64,000 bases of DNA from JAKEFM01 sp035695825. GTDB lineage: Bacteria > Planctomycetota > UBA1135 > JAKEFM01. Below, piece after piece: positions 1-7,472 of this stretch. The notes under the pieces were generated by a model. The model made no database searches, was not told the DNA's origin, and worked only from the letters and a program-made list of their open reading frames with translations. The DNA is taken from positions 1-64,000 of the forward strand of contig DASRRH010000029.1 of the NCBI GenBank assembly GCA_035695825.1. Reading direction: 5' to 3'. Both the position numbers and the translations under genes were made by a program. Position 1 is the first letter of the stretch. Each line of letters starts with the position of its first letter.

Positions 1-1
1 C

Positions 2-508
2 GTCGCGGGGATCTCCGCCGCCGCGGCGGCTCTCGCCGCAGCGCTCGTCCTCGCTTTCCGCTCCCCGACGCGCCTCGTGCCGGCGGGGGCGCTCTTCCCC
101 GTCGCCGCGGCGTGTCTCGACCCATGCGCGGTCCCCTTCGCGTCGGGGGCGTGCGCGCTCCCCGAGGCGAACTGCGGGATCGAGGTCCAGGAGCGGTCCC
201 CTCACTGCCGGGTCTCGCTCGCCTCCTGCTCGACCCGTTTCGCCACCCCGAGCCTCGGGGATTTCGAGGTCTCGGGGACCGGAAGAATCGACGTCTGGGT
301 CCTGCGCCCGGGCGAGGCGGAGGCGGCGCTCCCGCCGCACATCCTCGCGATCCGGGCCGCGACCGGCGCGCAGGGGATCGTGCTCACCCGAGACGGCGAG
401 GTCCGCGTCGCGAATGCGAGGGGCGCGGTCCAGTCCATGCGGTCCGTGGGGATCCTCCTCCTCCCGGGCGCCGCCCCGCAGGCCTTCGCGCCGAGCCCTC
501 TCTACTGA
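2..508 (+). CDS. C-terminal part of a membrane-anchored protein of unknown function
   Basis: The reading frame is already open at the window edge, so the N-terminus is missing. The visible part begins with an Ala/Leu/Val-rich hydrophobic stretch (about bases 5-60) that reads as a transmembrane or signal segment, followed by about 140 residues with six Cys in the first part (DPC, GAC, ANC, HC, SC and similar). A Cys-rich soluble domain of this kind would fit disulfide bonding outside the cytoplasm. No family was recognised. It converges on the RiPP-type partner gene, whose stop lies 8 bases away on the other strand. Confidence 0.55.
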   Translation, partial: VAGISAAAAALAAALVLAFRSPTRLVPAGALFPVAAACLDPCAVPFASGACALPEANCGIEVQERSPHCRVSLASCSTRFATPSLGDFEVSGTGRIDVWVLRPGEAEAALPPHILAIRAATGAQGIVLTRDGEVRVANARGAVQSMRSVGILLLPGAAPQAFAPSPLY

Positions 509-515
509 CGCGCGG

Positions 516-1301
516 TCACAGGACCGCTCCCATCTCCCGCAGCCGCGCCACCGTCGTCTCGAGCGCGGTCCGTTCCGCCCCGAGGGTCGGGGCGAGCTCT
601 TCGACCGTCCGCGTCCCGTCGAGCGCTTCGAGGAGACGGAGGAGCGGGTCGGGGCAGCGCGCGACGTGGACCTTCCCCGAGGGCGACGCGGCGAAGAGGA
701 GCCGGGTCGGCGCGCGTGCGGAGGAGGGGACTTCGGCGTGCTGCCGGAGCGCGTGCAACACGGCGGGGACGTCCCAATCGAGATCGAGGATCCGGATCCA
801 GGGGCTCCGCCTCGGGCGGTGGGAGGGCTCCGGAGCCGCCCGCCAGGACCGCGGCACCGCCTCGGCCCGGAAGAATTCCCCCTCGTATCGCAGGAGGTCG
901 CTCCAGAAGGGGAACGGGGCGGTCGGGCCGCCTTCGCCGCCGCGCAGGGCCGCCTCGACGAGGCCCGCGACCGCGTCGGCCGATTCCGGCGAGCCGAGCC
1001 TCGCGCCCGCGATCGCCGCCCGGAAGGCCGGGCCCTCGATCGCCGACAGGGGGTCGCGCCCCGTCCGCGCCGCGAGCGCGCGCGTCCCGGCGAAAAGCCG
1101 CACGACCCGCTCCCGGTAGAAGTGTCGGGCCAGAAAGCGCGCCATCCGCTCGAGGCGGTCCCGGTCGCTGCGGCGGAGCGCGTCCGCCTCGGCGGGTCCG
1201 ACGCCCCCCTCCGCCGGAAGGCTCCCCTCGAGGACCGCCCGGCGGAGCGGAGCGTCCGTGAGGACGCGGAGGAGCGCGTCGTGAAGGCTTCGTCCGTTCA
1301 C
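516..1301 (-). CDS. Putative MNIO partner protein with C-terminal RRE-like winged-helix domain
   Basis: A 261-residue protein starting at a GTG that overlaps the stop of the DUF692 gene (GTGA), so the two are translationally coupled. The N-terminal half is helical and Arg-rich. From about residue 150 there is a segment with LLRYEGEFF and LDLDWDV, and the last 60 residues (LLRLLEALDGTRTVEELA ... LREMGAVL) look like the compact winged helix of PqqD-type RiPP recognition elements. DUF692/MNIO enzymes are commonly encoded beside a partner protein that presents the precursor peptide. I infer that role here from position and from the C-terminal domain; the family assignment is not certain. Confidence 0.6.
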   Translation of the reverse strand: MNGRSLHDALLRVLTDAPLRRAVLEGSLPAEGGVGPAEADALRRSDRDRLERMARFLARHFYRERVVRLFAGTRALAARTGRDPLSAIEGPAFRAAIAGARLGSPESADAVAGLVEAALRGGEGGPTAPFPFWSDLLRYEGEFFRAEAVPRSWRAAPEPSHRPRRSPWIRILDLDWDVPAVLHALRQHAEVPSSARAPTRLLFAASPSGKVHVARCPDPLLRLLEALDGTRTVEELAPTLGAERTALETTVARLREMGAVL

Positions 1302-2107
1302 GCCCGGGACCCGAAGCGCTCCCGGATCCGCCGGACCCCCTCGACGAGCGTCTCCGCGCGGAGGCTCGTCGAGAACGCGTCGAAGGTGACCGCCCGCAGC
1401 CGCGGCGCGCGATCCGCCACGAGCTCCGCGAGGTCGAGGATCTCCTCGCCGGGGACCTCGGCGCCGATCCAGGGCTCTCCGAGCTCGGGGTCCGGGACCG
1501 TGCCCGCGACGTGGATCTCCGTCACCGCCTCGAGCGGCAGCGCCTCGAGGAACGCCCGGGGGGAGCGGCCGGCGAACCGCGCGGAGAGCCACTCGTGCGC
1601 CACGTCGAGGAGGAAGTCGCAGCCGCTCTCGGCGTAGAACCGCCGGAGGAAGTCCGCCTCCTCCAACTGCTCGACGGGGAGCCTCAAGTAGGTCGGGATC
1701 GGCTCGACCGCGAGGGGGACGCCAAGCGCTTCGCGCAGCGCCCGGGCGTTCCGCACGTAGTCCCCGAGGAGGTCTTCGGTGTAGAGGGGAGGGAAGACGT
1801 AGTCGACGAAGCGCGCGCCGTCGCTCGTGTGGACGCGCTGGAGGTGCTCGGCCGCCCACGGCGAGCGGTAGAGAGCGAGGAGCGAGCGCGCGCGTTCGAG
1901 GGCGGACCCCTCGACAGGCTCGGAGAGCTGGCCGAGGAAGTCGTGGAGGAGGAGCGCGAACCTCTCGCGCATCCGCGGAAACCACGGGTCGTCCGCCCGC
2001 GGGGGGTCGGCCATCGCGAGGTGGTCGAGCAACCCCTCCGCGGCGAGCGTCGCCTCGCCGAGGTGGGGGTTGTAGAAGGCGCCGATCGAGAGTTTCGCCC
2101 CGCCCAT
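1298..2107 (-). CDS. DUF692 / multinuclear non-heme iron oxygenase (MNIO) family protein
   Basis: A 269-residue TIM-barrel-type protein, close to the usual DUF692 length. Family landmarks are present in order: AEHLQ near residue 87, the PLYTEDLLGDYVRNARALREALG helix region, the metal-ligand Glu in AVEPIPTYL (E135), DFLLDVAHEW (D168, H171), and EIHVAG (H199). MNIOs such as MbnB and the bufferin and ApyA enzymes use two or three iron ions and O2 to modify Cys or Asp residues of ribosomal peptides. The gene lies downstream of a 15-codon peptide gene and a terminator, and is followed by its partner gene with a GTGA overlap. The substrate is inferred from context, not shown. Confidence 0.85.
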   Translation of the reverse strand: MGGAKLSIGAFYNPHLGEATLAAEGLLDHLAMADPPRADDPWFPRMRERFALLLHDFLGQLSEPVEGSALERARSLLALYRSPWAAEHLQRVHTSDGARFVDYVFPPLYTEDLLGDYVRNARALREALGVPLAVEPIPTYLRLPVEQLEEADFLRRFYAESGCDFLLDVAHEWLSARFAGRSPRAFLEALPLEAVTEIHVAGTVPDPELGEPWIGAEVPGEEILDLAELVADRAPRLRAVTFDAFSTSLRAETLVEGVRRIRERFGSRA

Positions 2108-2146
2108 CGCGGCCGCGGGGGACTCTACGCCCGTCTCCCGGAACGA

Positions 2147-2173
2147 AAAGGCCCGGCGCGGGGCCGGGCCTTT
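2147..2173 (-). terminator. Intrinsic terminator or attenuator between tiny peptide gene and MNIO gene
   Basis: A perfect 10-bp inverted repeat (aaaggcccgg / ccgggccttt) with a 7-base loop. On the minus strand the stem is followed by TTTTCGTT, a short U-tract. Its position, 37 bases after the peptide stop and 39 bases before the MNIO start, would leave the short peptide transcript abundant and the enzyme genes weakly expressed by read-through. This is a common layout for RiPP precursor genes. Confidence 0.7.
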
Positions 2174-2182
2174 CCGGTTGGT

Positions 2183-2198
2183 GCCTCCACCTGGAGGC
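2183..2198. repeat. Short 7-bp perfect palindrome downstream of the tiny peptide gene
   Basis: gcctcca-cc-tggaggc forms a small hairpin in the transcript between the peptide stop codon and the terminator. It could protect the 3' end of the peptide mRNA or form part of an attenuator; nothing in the sequence distinguishes these. Confidence 0.35.
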
Positions 2199-2210
2199 GG
2201 ATCAGTTGTG

Positions 2211-2258
2211 TCAGGTGGGGACCAGTTCGGCCGTGTCGACGAGCACGATCTCGGTCAT
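2211..2258 (-). CDS. Candidate RiPP precursor: 15-residue peptide
   Basis: The ORF encodes MTEIVLVDTAELVPT. An excellent Shine-Dalgarno sequence (AAGGAG, 7 bases before ATG) selects this start. An in-frame ATG at 2291 would give a 26-residue form, but without a comparable ribosome site. The peptide has no Cys, so if an MNIO modifies it, Asp8 or the Glu residues are the likely targets. It has its own promoter-like sequence and is separated from the MNIO gene by a terminator. Alternative: a leader peptide for transcription attenuation of the enzyme genes. Confidence 0.5.
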   Translation of the reverse strand: MTEIVLVDTAELVPT

Positions 2259-2289
2259 GAGGGGTCTCCTTGAGAATTCCGGTGGGGCC

Positions 2290-2317
2290 ATCGAACCATA
2301 GGCCGTCCCGATGTCAA
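2290..2317 (-). promoter_or_regulatory. Possible sigma-70-type promoter of the tiny peptide gene
   Basis: The minus strand carries a perfect TTGACA (2317-2312), then 16 bases, then TTCGAT (2295-2290) as a weak -10. Transcription would begin near 2283, giving a short leader that contains the AAGGAG site. The surrounding 60 bases are visibly richer in A/T than the rest of the window. If real, the promoter lies inside any methyltransferase ORF started at 2311, which favours the GTG at 2410 for that gene. Confidence 0.4.
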
Positions 2318-2409
2318 GCGCCTTTTCAAATCCACTATGCGGATACCCTTCGGGAGGGGACGTCGGCCGGCCGTTGACGGGGCCCTCCTCCCCCCGCGCA
2401 ATCCCCCCC

Positions 2410-3342
2410 GTGCGGTTCGACGTGCTCCTCACCGAGGAGCGCCTCGAGCGGGAGTTCCTCGAGGCGCTCCGCGCCCGGTCGCTCCCGGAGAAGTTCTTCT
2501 ACTGGTTCCCGCTCTCCGTCCGCGCCTGGCGCGACCTTTGTTCCCCGGGCGAGTACCGGAACTTCTCCCGCTCCTTCGGACTGCTCCGCGCGTCGGCCGG
2601 CGCGATCGCCGCGGCGCTCGGGCCGGGCCCGGTCGAAGTCGTCAGCCTCGGCGCGGGGGACGCGGGGAAGGACCTCCTCCTCCTCGAGGCTCTCGAGCGC
2701 TCGGGAGGGGCGCCCCGCTACCTCGCCGTCGACGCGAGCCAGGGGCTTCTCGAGACGGCCTGCGCGGCGACGGAACGCTTCTCCGGATCGGGCCTCAAGG
2801 CCGACCTCACCGACCCCGCGCACCTGGCCGAGGTCCGCGCCCGCGCCGGGGAAGCGCCCCGCCTCTTCCTCCTCGTCGGGAACACGCTCGGGGGACTCGA
2901 TCCGCCGCGCGCGATCGAGGCCTTCGGCCTCCTGCTGCGGCCGCAGGACCGCCTCCTCGTCGACGGGGAGATCCCGGGCCCCGACACGATGGCGGGCTAC
3001 GACAACCCGACGAACCGCCGCTTCGCGTTCGCCCCGTTGCGCAGCCTCGGCCTCTCCGAGGAGGACGGGGCGATCGTCTTCGAGCGGGAGGCGGACCCGC
3101 GCCTCCCCGGGCTCGAGCGGATCGCGAAGCACTTCCGGCCCGCGCGCGAACTGCGTCTTCGCCCCGGCGGAGAGAGCCTCCGCCTCGGCCCCGGGGAGCG
3201 GCTCGAGATGAGCCCCTCCTACAAGTACGCGCGCCCCGCCTTCCTCGGCCTCCTGCGCGACGCGGGCCGTCTCGAACCCCTCCTCGTCCGCGACGCCGAG
3301 GACGGCCGCTTCGTCGCGGCCCTCTGCGGGCCGGCCCGCTGA
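2410..3342 (+). CDS. EgtD-like (PF10017-type) SAM-dependent methyltransferase
   Basis: With the GTG at 2410 the product is 310 residues, close to EgtD (about 320). Seen in order: a helical N-terminus with FYWFPLSVRAWRDLCSPGEY, SAM motif I VVSLGAGDAGKD, acidic motif YLAVDASQ, LLVGNTLGGLD matching the EgtD GSTIGN region, and a C-terminal SYKYARPAF. Histidine-specific methyltransferases of this fold make hercynine in ergothioneine synthesis, but no EgtB or other egt gene is in view. The gene is divergent from the tiny peptide, so it may either tailor that product or act on a small molecule. An ATG at 2311 is the alternative start. Confidence 0.7.
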   Translation: MRFDVLLTEERLEREFLEALRARSLPEKFFYWFPLSVRAWRDLCSPGEYRNFSRSFGLLRASAGAIAAALGPGPVEVVSLGAGDAGKDLLLLEALERSGGAPRYLAVDASQGLLETACAATERFSGSGLKADLTDPAHLAEVRARAGEAPRLFLLVGNTLGGLDPPRAIEAFGLLLRPQDRLLVDGEIPGPDTMAGYDNPTNRRFAFAPLRSLGLSEEDGAIVFEREADPRLPGLERIAKHFRPARELRLRPGGESLRLGPGERLEMSPSYKYARPAFLGLLRDAGRLEPLLVRDAEDGRFVAALCGPAR

Positions 3343-3390
3343 GCCGGGCCGGCGTTGACCGGCGAGGGGGAGGGGACCAATCTGGGGGGC

Positions 3391-3759
3391 ATGGCGACCC
3401 GCGACGAGCTGTTCGCCCGCGCGATCGGGCTCTACGCCCAGAGCAAGTTCGAGGAGGCGGCCCTCGTCTACCGGTCGGTGCTCGACGTCGACCCGCGTCA
3501 CGCGGACTCGCTCCACGGCCTCGCGATGTCCTGCTTCCAGCTCCAGCGCTACGACGAGGCGATCGAGACGGCGAAGAAGATCCTGGAGATCGCCCCCGAC
3601 GACGCCTTCGCGCACACGAGCCTTTCGATGTTCTACCAGCGAAAGGGAATGATCGCGGAGGCGGAGAAAGAGCAGGCGCAGGCCCGCGTCGCCGGCTGGA
3701 GGAAGGAAATCGGGGAGGAGGGGGGGGCGGGGCAGGCCGGGGGCCGACCGGGGAGTTGA
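3391..3759 (+). CDS. Small TPR-repeat protein
   Basis: A 122-residue soluble protein with about three tetratricopeptide repeats: ALVYRSVLDVDPRHADSLHGL, AIETAKKILEIAPDDAFAHTSL, then a third helix pair around YQRKGMIAEAEKEQAQA. The C-terminal tail is Gly-rich. No catalytic domain is visible, so a protein-protein scaffold role is likely. The ATG at 3391 was chosen over an upstream TTG because the first repeat starts just after it. Its stop overlaps the TTG start of the following gene (TTGA), which suggests coupled translation. Confidence 0.75.
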   Translation: MATRDELFARAIGLYAQSKFEEAALVYRSVLDVDPRHADSLHGLAMSCFQLQRYDEAIETAKKILEIAPDDAFAHTSLSMFYQRKGMIAEAEKEQAQARVAGWRKEIGEEGGAGQAGGRPGS

Positions 3760-4481
3760 GCGGCGCAACGCCCCCCGTCGCGTCCCCCCGCGGCGGGCTT
3801 GGGCCTCTCCTCGGATTCCTCGCCGCCTCCTGCGTCGGGCCGAACCGCGACCTCTGGCCCCCGCGCGCGGACGAGCCCCGCTTCGAGATCGACGTCGTCT
3901 TCCGCGAGGGGCACACGGTCCTCATCGAGCGCGTCGCCGATTCCCCCGCGAGGTTCCGCGAGTGGGGGTACGCGGAGAAGGCGTGGTACCTCGAGGGGAA
4001 GCGGGGGTCGAGCGGCGCGGTCCGCTCCCTCCTCTGGCCGACGGCATCGGTCGTCGGCTGCCGGATCCTCGAGACCCCCGCGTGGCGGCGTTCTCCTCCC
4101 GGGGAGGTCGAGCGGTGGACCCTCGTCCTTTCGAAACGCGGATCGGAAGCGATGCGCGCCTTCTTCGAGGCGGAGAAGGGGGAGGCTCTGCCGGAGTACC
4201 CCGGCTGGTACGCGGGAACCCACGCCTACCACCTCTTCCACACCTGCCATCACTTCGCGGGCGGCGCGCTCCGGGCGGCCGGCCTCCCGCTCGCGCCGTG
4301 GTGGTGCGGGACGGAGGGCCTCCTCCGGCTCCAGCTGAACCGAGTCCGACGCTTCCACGAGGAGGAAGGCCTCCTCCCCTCTCCGGGCGCCGCGAGCCGC
4401 GCGGCGGCCGCGCGCGCGGCGCCGCCGGCTAGGCGAACTCCCCCTCGGGGATGCCGAGGAGCTTGCGCCCCTCCGCGCTGA
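3756..4481 (+). CDS. DUF2459 family protein, probably exported or lipid-anchored
   Basis: A 241-residue protein starting at TTG within the TTGA overlap with the TPR gene. The N-terminus has a short hydrophobic stretch ending in a possible lipobox (GFLAASC). DUF2459 landmarks follow: DVVFREGHTVLI, then FREWGYAEKAWYL, and THAYHLFHTCHHFAGGALRAAGLPL near the C-terminus. The family has no established biochemical function. The last 40 residues are low-complexity Arg/Ala/Pro and overlap the end of the opposing SufT-like gene by 53 bases, so the true end may be less conserved. Confidence 0.65.
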   Translation: MSGATPPVASPRGGLGPLLGFLAASCVGPNRDLWPPRADEPRFEIDVVFREGHTVLIERVADSPARFREWGYAEKAWYLEGKRGSSGAVRSLLWPTASVVGCRILETPAWRRSPPGEVERWTLVLSKRGSEAMRAFFEAEKGEALPEYPGWYAGTHAYHLFHTCHHFAGGALRAAGLPLAPWWCGTEGLLRLQLNRVRRFHEEEGLLPSPGAASRAAAARAAPPARRTPPRGCRGACAPPR

Positions 4482-4746
4482 TCCGACGCGGGTGCCAGGG
4501 GGGGTCGAAGACGACGGCGACGTTCACCTCCTTGACGCCGTCCATCGCCGCGAGGCGCGCGCGGACCTCGTCGGGGATCGCGCGGGCCGAGGGGCATCCC
4601 TGCGTCGTGAGCGTCATCCGGACGTCCACCTTCCCAAGCGGGTCGACCGCGCAGTCGTAGATCAGCCCCAGGTCCACGACGTTCACCGGGATCTCGGGAT
4701 CGAAGACGTTCCGGATCTCGTCGAGGACCTGCTCGGGCGTCGGCAT
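4429..4746 (-). CDS. SufT/MIP18-type (DUF59) iron-sulfur cluster assembly factor
   Basis: A 105-residue protein that is essentially one DUF59 domain: FDPEIPVNVVDLGLIYD, then MTLTTQGCPSARAIPDEVRARL with the conserved Cys, and VVFDPPWHPRRISAEGRKLLGI at the end, the SufT/PaaD signature. Such proteins help insert or mature Fe-S clusters. It starts 4 bases after the stop of the exported protein gene upstream, so the two are probably cotranscribed, though their functions look unrelated. Confidence 0.85.
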   Translation of the reverse strand: MPTPEQVLDEIRNVFDPEIPVNVVDLGLIYDCAVDPLGKVDVRMTLTTQGCPSARAIPDEVRARLAAMDGVKEVNVAVVFDPPWHPRRISAEGRKLLGIPEGEFA

Positions 4747-4750
4747 GGCG

Positions 4751-5305
4751 CTACTTCGGCTTCTGCGGCGGCTGCGGCCGGGTCCTCCACAGCTCGGCCG
4801 CCTGGCTCTGGAGATCCTTCAGGAGGACGTTCCGGGCGATCGCGAAGCCCTCCCCCTTCCCGAGGACGACCTCCCCCTGCGGGCCCGGCTGCACGAGGAA
4901 GATCCCGGCGTGCTGCGCAACGAGGCAGCGCGGCGGGGCGTTCCCCGTCGAGGGCCACGGGGAACTGAAGACGACGACTCGCCGGCCGACCTGCGTCTCG
5001 ACCGCCGTCGGCTCCTCGGAGGAGTAGATCCGGTCCCCGCCGATGTAGCCTCCGACGAAGGACGCGGTCACGGTCTCGGGCTTCCCCGTGTAGAGGCTCT
5101 CTCCCTTGACGACCAGGTTCGTGTACGCGGCCGGGGAGCCGTCGTCGAGCGGGAACTCGCTGTAGGTCACGGCCTCGACCGCCCCCACGACCGCGACGTC
5201 GGCGTACTTCTGGACCATCGTCTTCAGGTCGAGGGCCATCACGTCGGCGAACGCCGCCGCGCCGCCGAGGAGGAGGAAGGCGCCGGCCGCACGGGATCGC
5301 TTCAT
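4751..5305 (-). CDS. Exported protein of unknown function
   Basis: 184 residues with a clear signal peptide (MKRSRAAGAFLLLGGAAAFA). The mature part has alternating strands with no motif I can assign: VMALDLKTMVQKYADVAVVGAV, ASFVGGYIGGDR, VFSSPWPS. The C-terminus is Pro/Lys-rich. It is followed at once by the SufT-like gene on the same strand. Confidence 0.6.
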   Translation of the reverse strand: MKRSRAAGAFLLLGGAAAFADVMALDLKTMVQKYADVAVVGAVEAVTYSEFPLDDGSPAAYTNLVVKGESLYTGKPETVTASFVGGYIGGDRIYSSEEPTAVETQVGRRVVVFSSPWPSTGNAPPRCLVAQHAGIFLVQPGPQGEVVLGKGEGFAIARNVLLKDLQSQAAELWRTRPQPPQKPK

Positions 5306-5423
5306 CGTGGGAACTCCGCGAGAAAGGGTTTCCGGACTTGCGGCGGACCCTCAGGGGCGCCGCGGACCCGGAGGGGATTATCCGCCCCCCCTCCGCGCGG
5401 GGGGAAGGGGGTGCCCGCCGACC

Positions 5424-6197
5424 CTACAGGAGCGGCGCCCGGGCGCCCCGGTGCGCGAGGAGGAGGGTGCGGACGAGCCGGGGCAGATCCTCCGGATCCA
5501 CGAGGTCGCGATCGGACAATTCGAGGGTGATCGTCGGGACTCCGAGCTGGCGCCCTGCGTAGGAGCCGAAGGAGCCGGGCGTCGGGTAGCCGATGTCCTC
5601 GCGCGGCGGGAGCCCGGATTCCTGCGAGAGGGCGCGCGCGAGTCGGCGCGCGGGCCCGTCCCAGTTCACGCACCCGAGGGGGGCGTGGACGCTGACGATC
5701 CGCGTCGGGCGGAACCTCTCGAGCAGGCGGAGCACGAACCGCGTCTCGGGCTCGCTCGCCGGGAAGGGCCCCCCGCGGGCGGAGCCGTCCCAGTTCCACG
5801 CCGGGAAGTTGCGGTTCAGGTCGACGCCGCGCGCGTTCCAGCGCTCCCGCCGCTCGTAGCCGTCGGGATTGACGAGGGGCGCGACGACGATCGTGCCGCG
5901 GTCGACGGATCTCGGATCGCCCGCCAGCGATTCGAGGAAGCGGAGCGCGAGATCGACCCCCGCGGGCTCGGAGCCGTGGATCCCGGCGAAGACGAGGGTC
6001 ACGGGGAGGCCCGAGCCGAAGACCCCGTAGCGGAGGGGCCGGCCGCCGACCGAGCGGTCGCCGTCGAAAACGGGAGTCGCGCCGACCGAGATCCCGAGGA
6101 CCGGGATGTCGCTCGGGGGGTCCTTCGGCCCCGCGACGGAGCACGCCGCGAGGAGAAAGGGCGGCCACGCGGAGAGGCCCAGAGCTCGCCGACGCAC
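5424..6197 (-). CDS. M14-family zinc carboxypeptidase (MpaA-like), lipoprotein
   Basis: 257 residues with a lipoprotein signal (PPFLLAAC). The M14 zinc site is visible: HGSEPAG provides His and Glu, VNPDGYERRERWNARGVDLNRNFP is the substrate-binding NPDG/RGVDLNRNFP block, VHAPLG supplies the third His, and TLELSD provides the catalytic Glu. The short length and the RGVDLNRNFP context resemble murein tripeptide amidase MpaA and related gamma-D-glutamyl-meso-DAP carboxypeptidases. Predicted to trim peptidoglycan peptides in the periplasm. Confidence 0.85.
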   Translation of the reverse strand: MRRRALGLSAWPPFLLAACSVAGPKDPPSDIPVLGISVGATPVFDGDRSVGGRPLRYGVFGSGLPVTLVFAGIHGSEPAGVDLALRFLESLAGDPRSVDRGTIVVAPLVNPDGYERRERWNARGVDLNRNFPAWNWDGSARGGPFPASEPETRFVLRLLERFRPTRIVSVHAPLGCVNWDGPARRLARALSQESGLPPREDIGYPTPGSFGSYAGRQLGVPTITLELSDRDLVDPEDLPRLVRTLLLAHRGARAPLL

Positions 6198-6275
6198 GCG
6201 GAACCCCCCGTTGGAAGGGCGCGGAGTCTATCGCCCCCGTGGACCGCGGCCCGCAGGCGGCCTAGTCTTTCCCCC

Positions 6276-7466
6276 GTGGAGGACCTGCGCGACGACCCCT
6301 ACGCGGCGACGGACGCCCGCTACTCCTACGCGAGCGACCTCGTCGACCGCCTGCGCGCGAACGGCTTCCGCCTGACGGCCGGGCGGATCACGGTCGCGCT
6401 CCCCGAGAAGTTCGGCTTCTGTTGGGGCGTCGACCGCGCCCTCGCGATGGTGAACGACGCGATCGCGGGCAATCCGGGCCGCCGGATCTGGCTCCTCGAC
6501 CAGGAGATCCACAACCCCCGCGTGAACGCCGATCTGCTCGGACGGGGGATCCGATTCCTGAAGGGCCCCCTCGCGGACCCGGCGGGGTTCGAGGAGGTGC
6601 GGCGCGAGGACCTCGTCCTCATCCCCGCCTTCAGCGCCGAGGTCGAGGACCGCCGGCGGATCGAGGAGGCGGGGTGCGAGATCGTCGACACGACCTGCCC
6701 CTGGGTCCTGAAGCCCCACAAGCGGACCGAGAAGTACGCGCGGGAGGGGTTCACCACGGTCATCCACGGGATGGCGCGCCACGAGGAGACGCGCGCGACC
6801 TGCTCCCTGATCGCGCACGCCGGCGGCCACTACGTCGTCGTCCAGACCCTCGAGGACACCGACGCCCTCGCCGCGTTCATCCGGGGGCCGCGCGAGCCCG
6901 AGCGCTTCCGCGCGACGTTCCGCGACCGGCTCTCCCCGGGATTCGACCCGGGGCGGGACCTCGAGAAGGTCGGGATGGTCAACCAGACGACGATGCTCGC
7001 CTCCGAGTCGCGGGAGGTCGCGGCCCGGATCCGGGCGGCGATGGCGGAGCGCCACGGCGGAGGGGCCCTCGCCGAGCGTTTCCGCGACTTCGACACGATC
7101 TGCCGTGCCACGCAGGAGAACCAGGACGCCCTCGCCGCGGCCGTCGGCGCCGCGGACCCCGACCTCCTCCTCGTCGTCGGGGGGTACGACTCCTCGAACA
7201 CGAAGAACCTCGGCCGCATCGGCGACGCGCGAGGGCTGCCGACCTACCACGTCGAGAGCCCCGCCTCGATCGAGCCCGAACGCATCCGCCATCGAGACCG
7301 CCGCAGCGGCGTCGAGGTCGAGACGCGGGGCTGGCTCCCGGCGGGGGAGCTCACGATCGCGGTCGCCGCCGGGGCGAGCACCCCCGACACGCTCCTCGCC
7401 GAAGCGGTTGAGCGGATCTTCGAGGCGGCGGGCGTTCCTGCCTCGGCGCTCCGCGCGGCCTCCTGA
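6276..7466 (+). CDS. ispH: 4-hydroxy-3-methylbut-2-enyl diphosphate reductase, long type
   Basis: The last enzyme of the MEP isoprenoid pathway, reducing HMBPP to IPP and DMAPP with a [4Fe-4S] cluster. All three cluster Cys are visible: FGFCWGVDRA, DTTCPWVLKPHK and DTICRATQENQ. The product is 396 residues from a GTG start, well above the roughly 315 of E. coli IspH. It carries the HEET context (HGMARHEET) and insertions typical of plant and cyanobacterial enzymes. IspG of the same pathway is encoded at 43.3-44.4 kb. Confidence 0.93.
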   Translation: MEDLRDDPYAATDARYSYASDLVDRLRANGFRLTAGRITVALPEKFGFCWGVDRALAMVNDAIAGNPGRRIWLLDQEIHNPRVNADLLGRGIRFLKGPLADPAGFEEVRREDLVLIPAFSAEVEDRRRIEEAGCEIVDTTCPWVLKPHKRTEKYAREGFTTVIHGMARHEETRATCSLIAHAGGHYVVVQTLEDTDALAAFIRGPREPERFRATFRDRLSPGFDPGRDLEKVGMVNQTTMLASESREVAARIRAAMAERHGGGALAERFRDFDTICRATQENQDALAAAVGAADPDLLLVVGGYDSSNTKNLGRIGDARGLPTYHVESPASIEPERIRHRDRRSGVEVETRGWLPAGELTIAVAAGASTPDTLLAEAVERIFEAAGVPASALRAAS

Positions 7467-7472
7467 CGGCGC

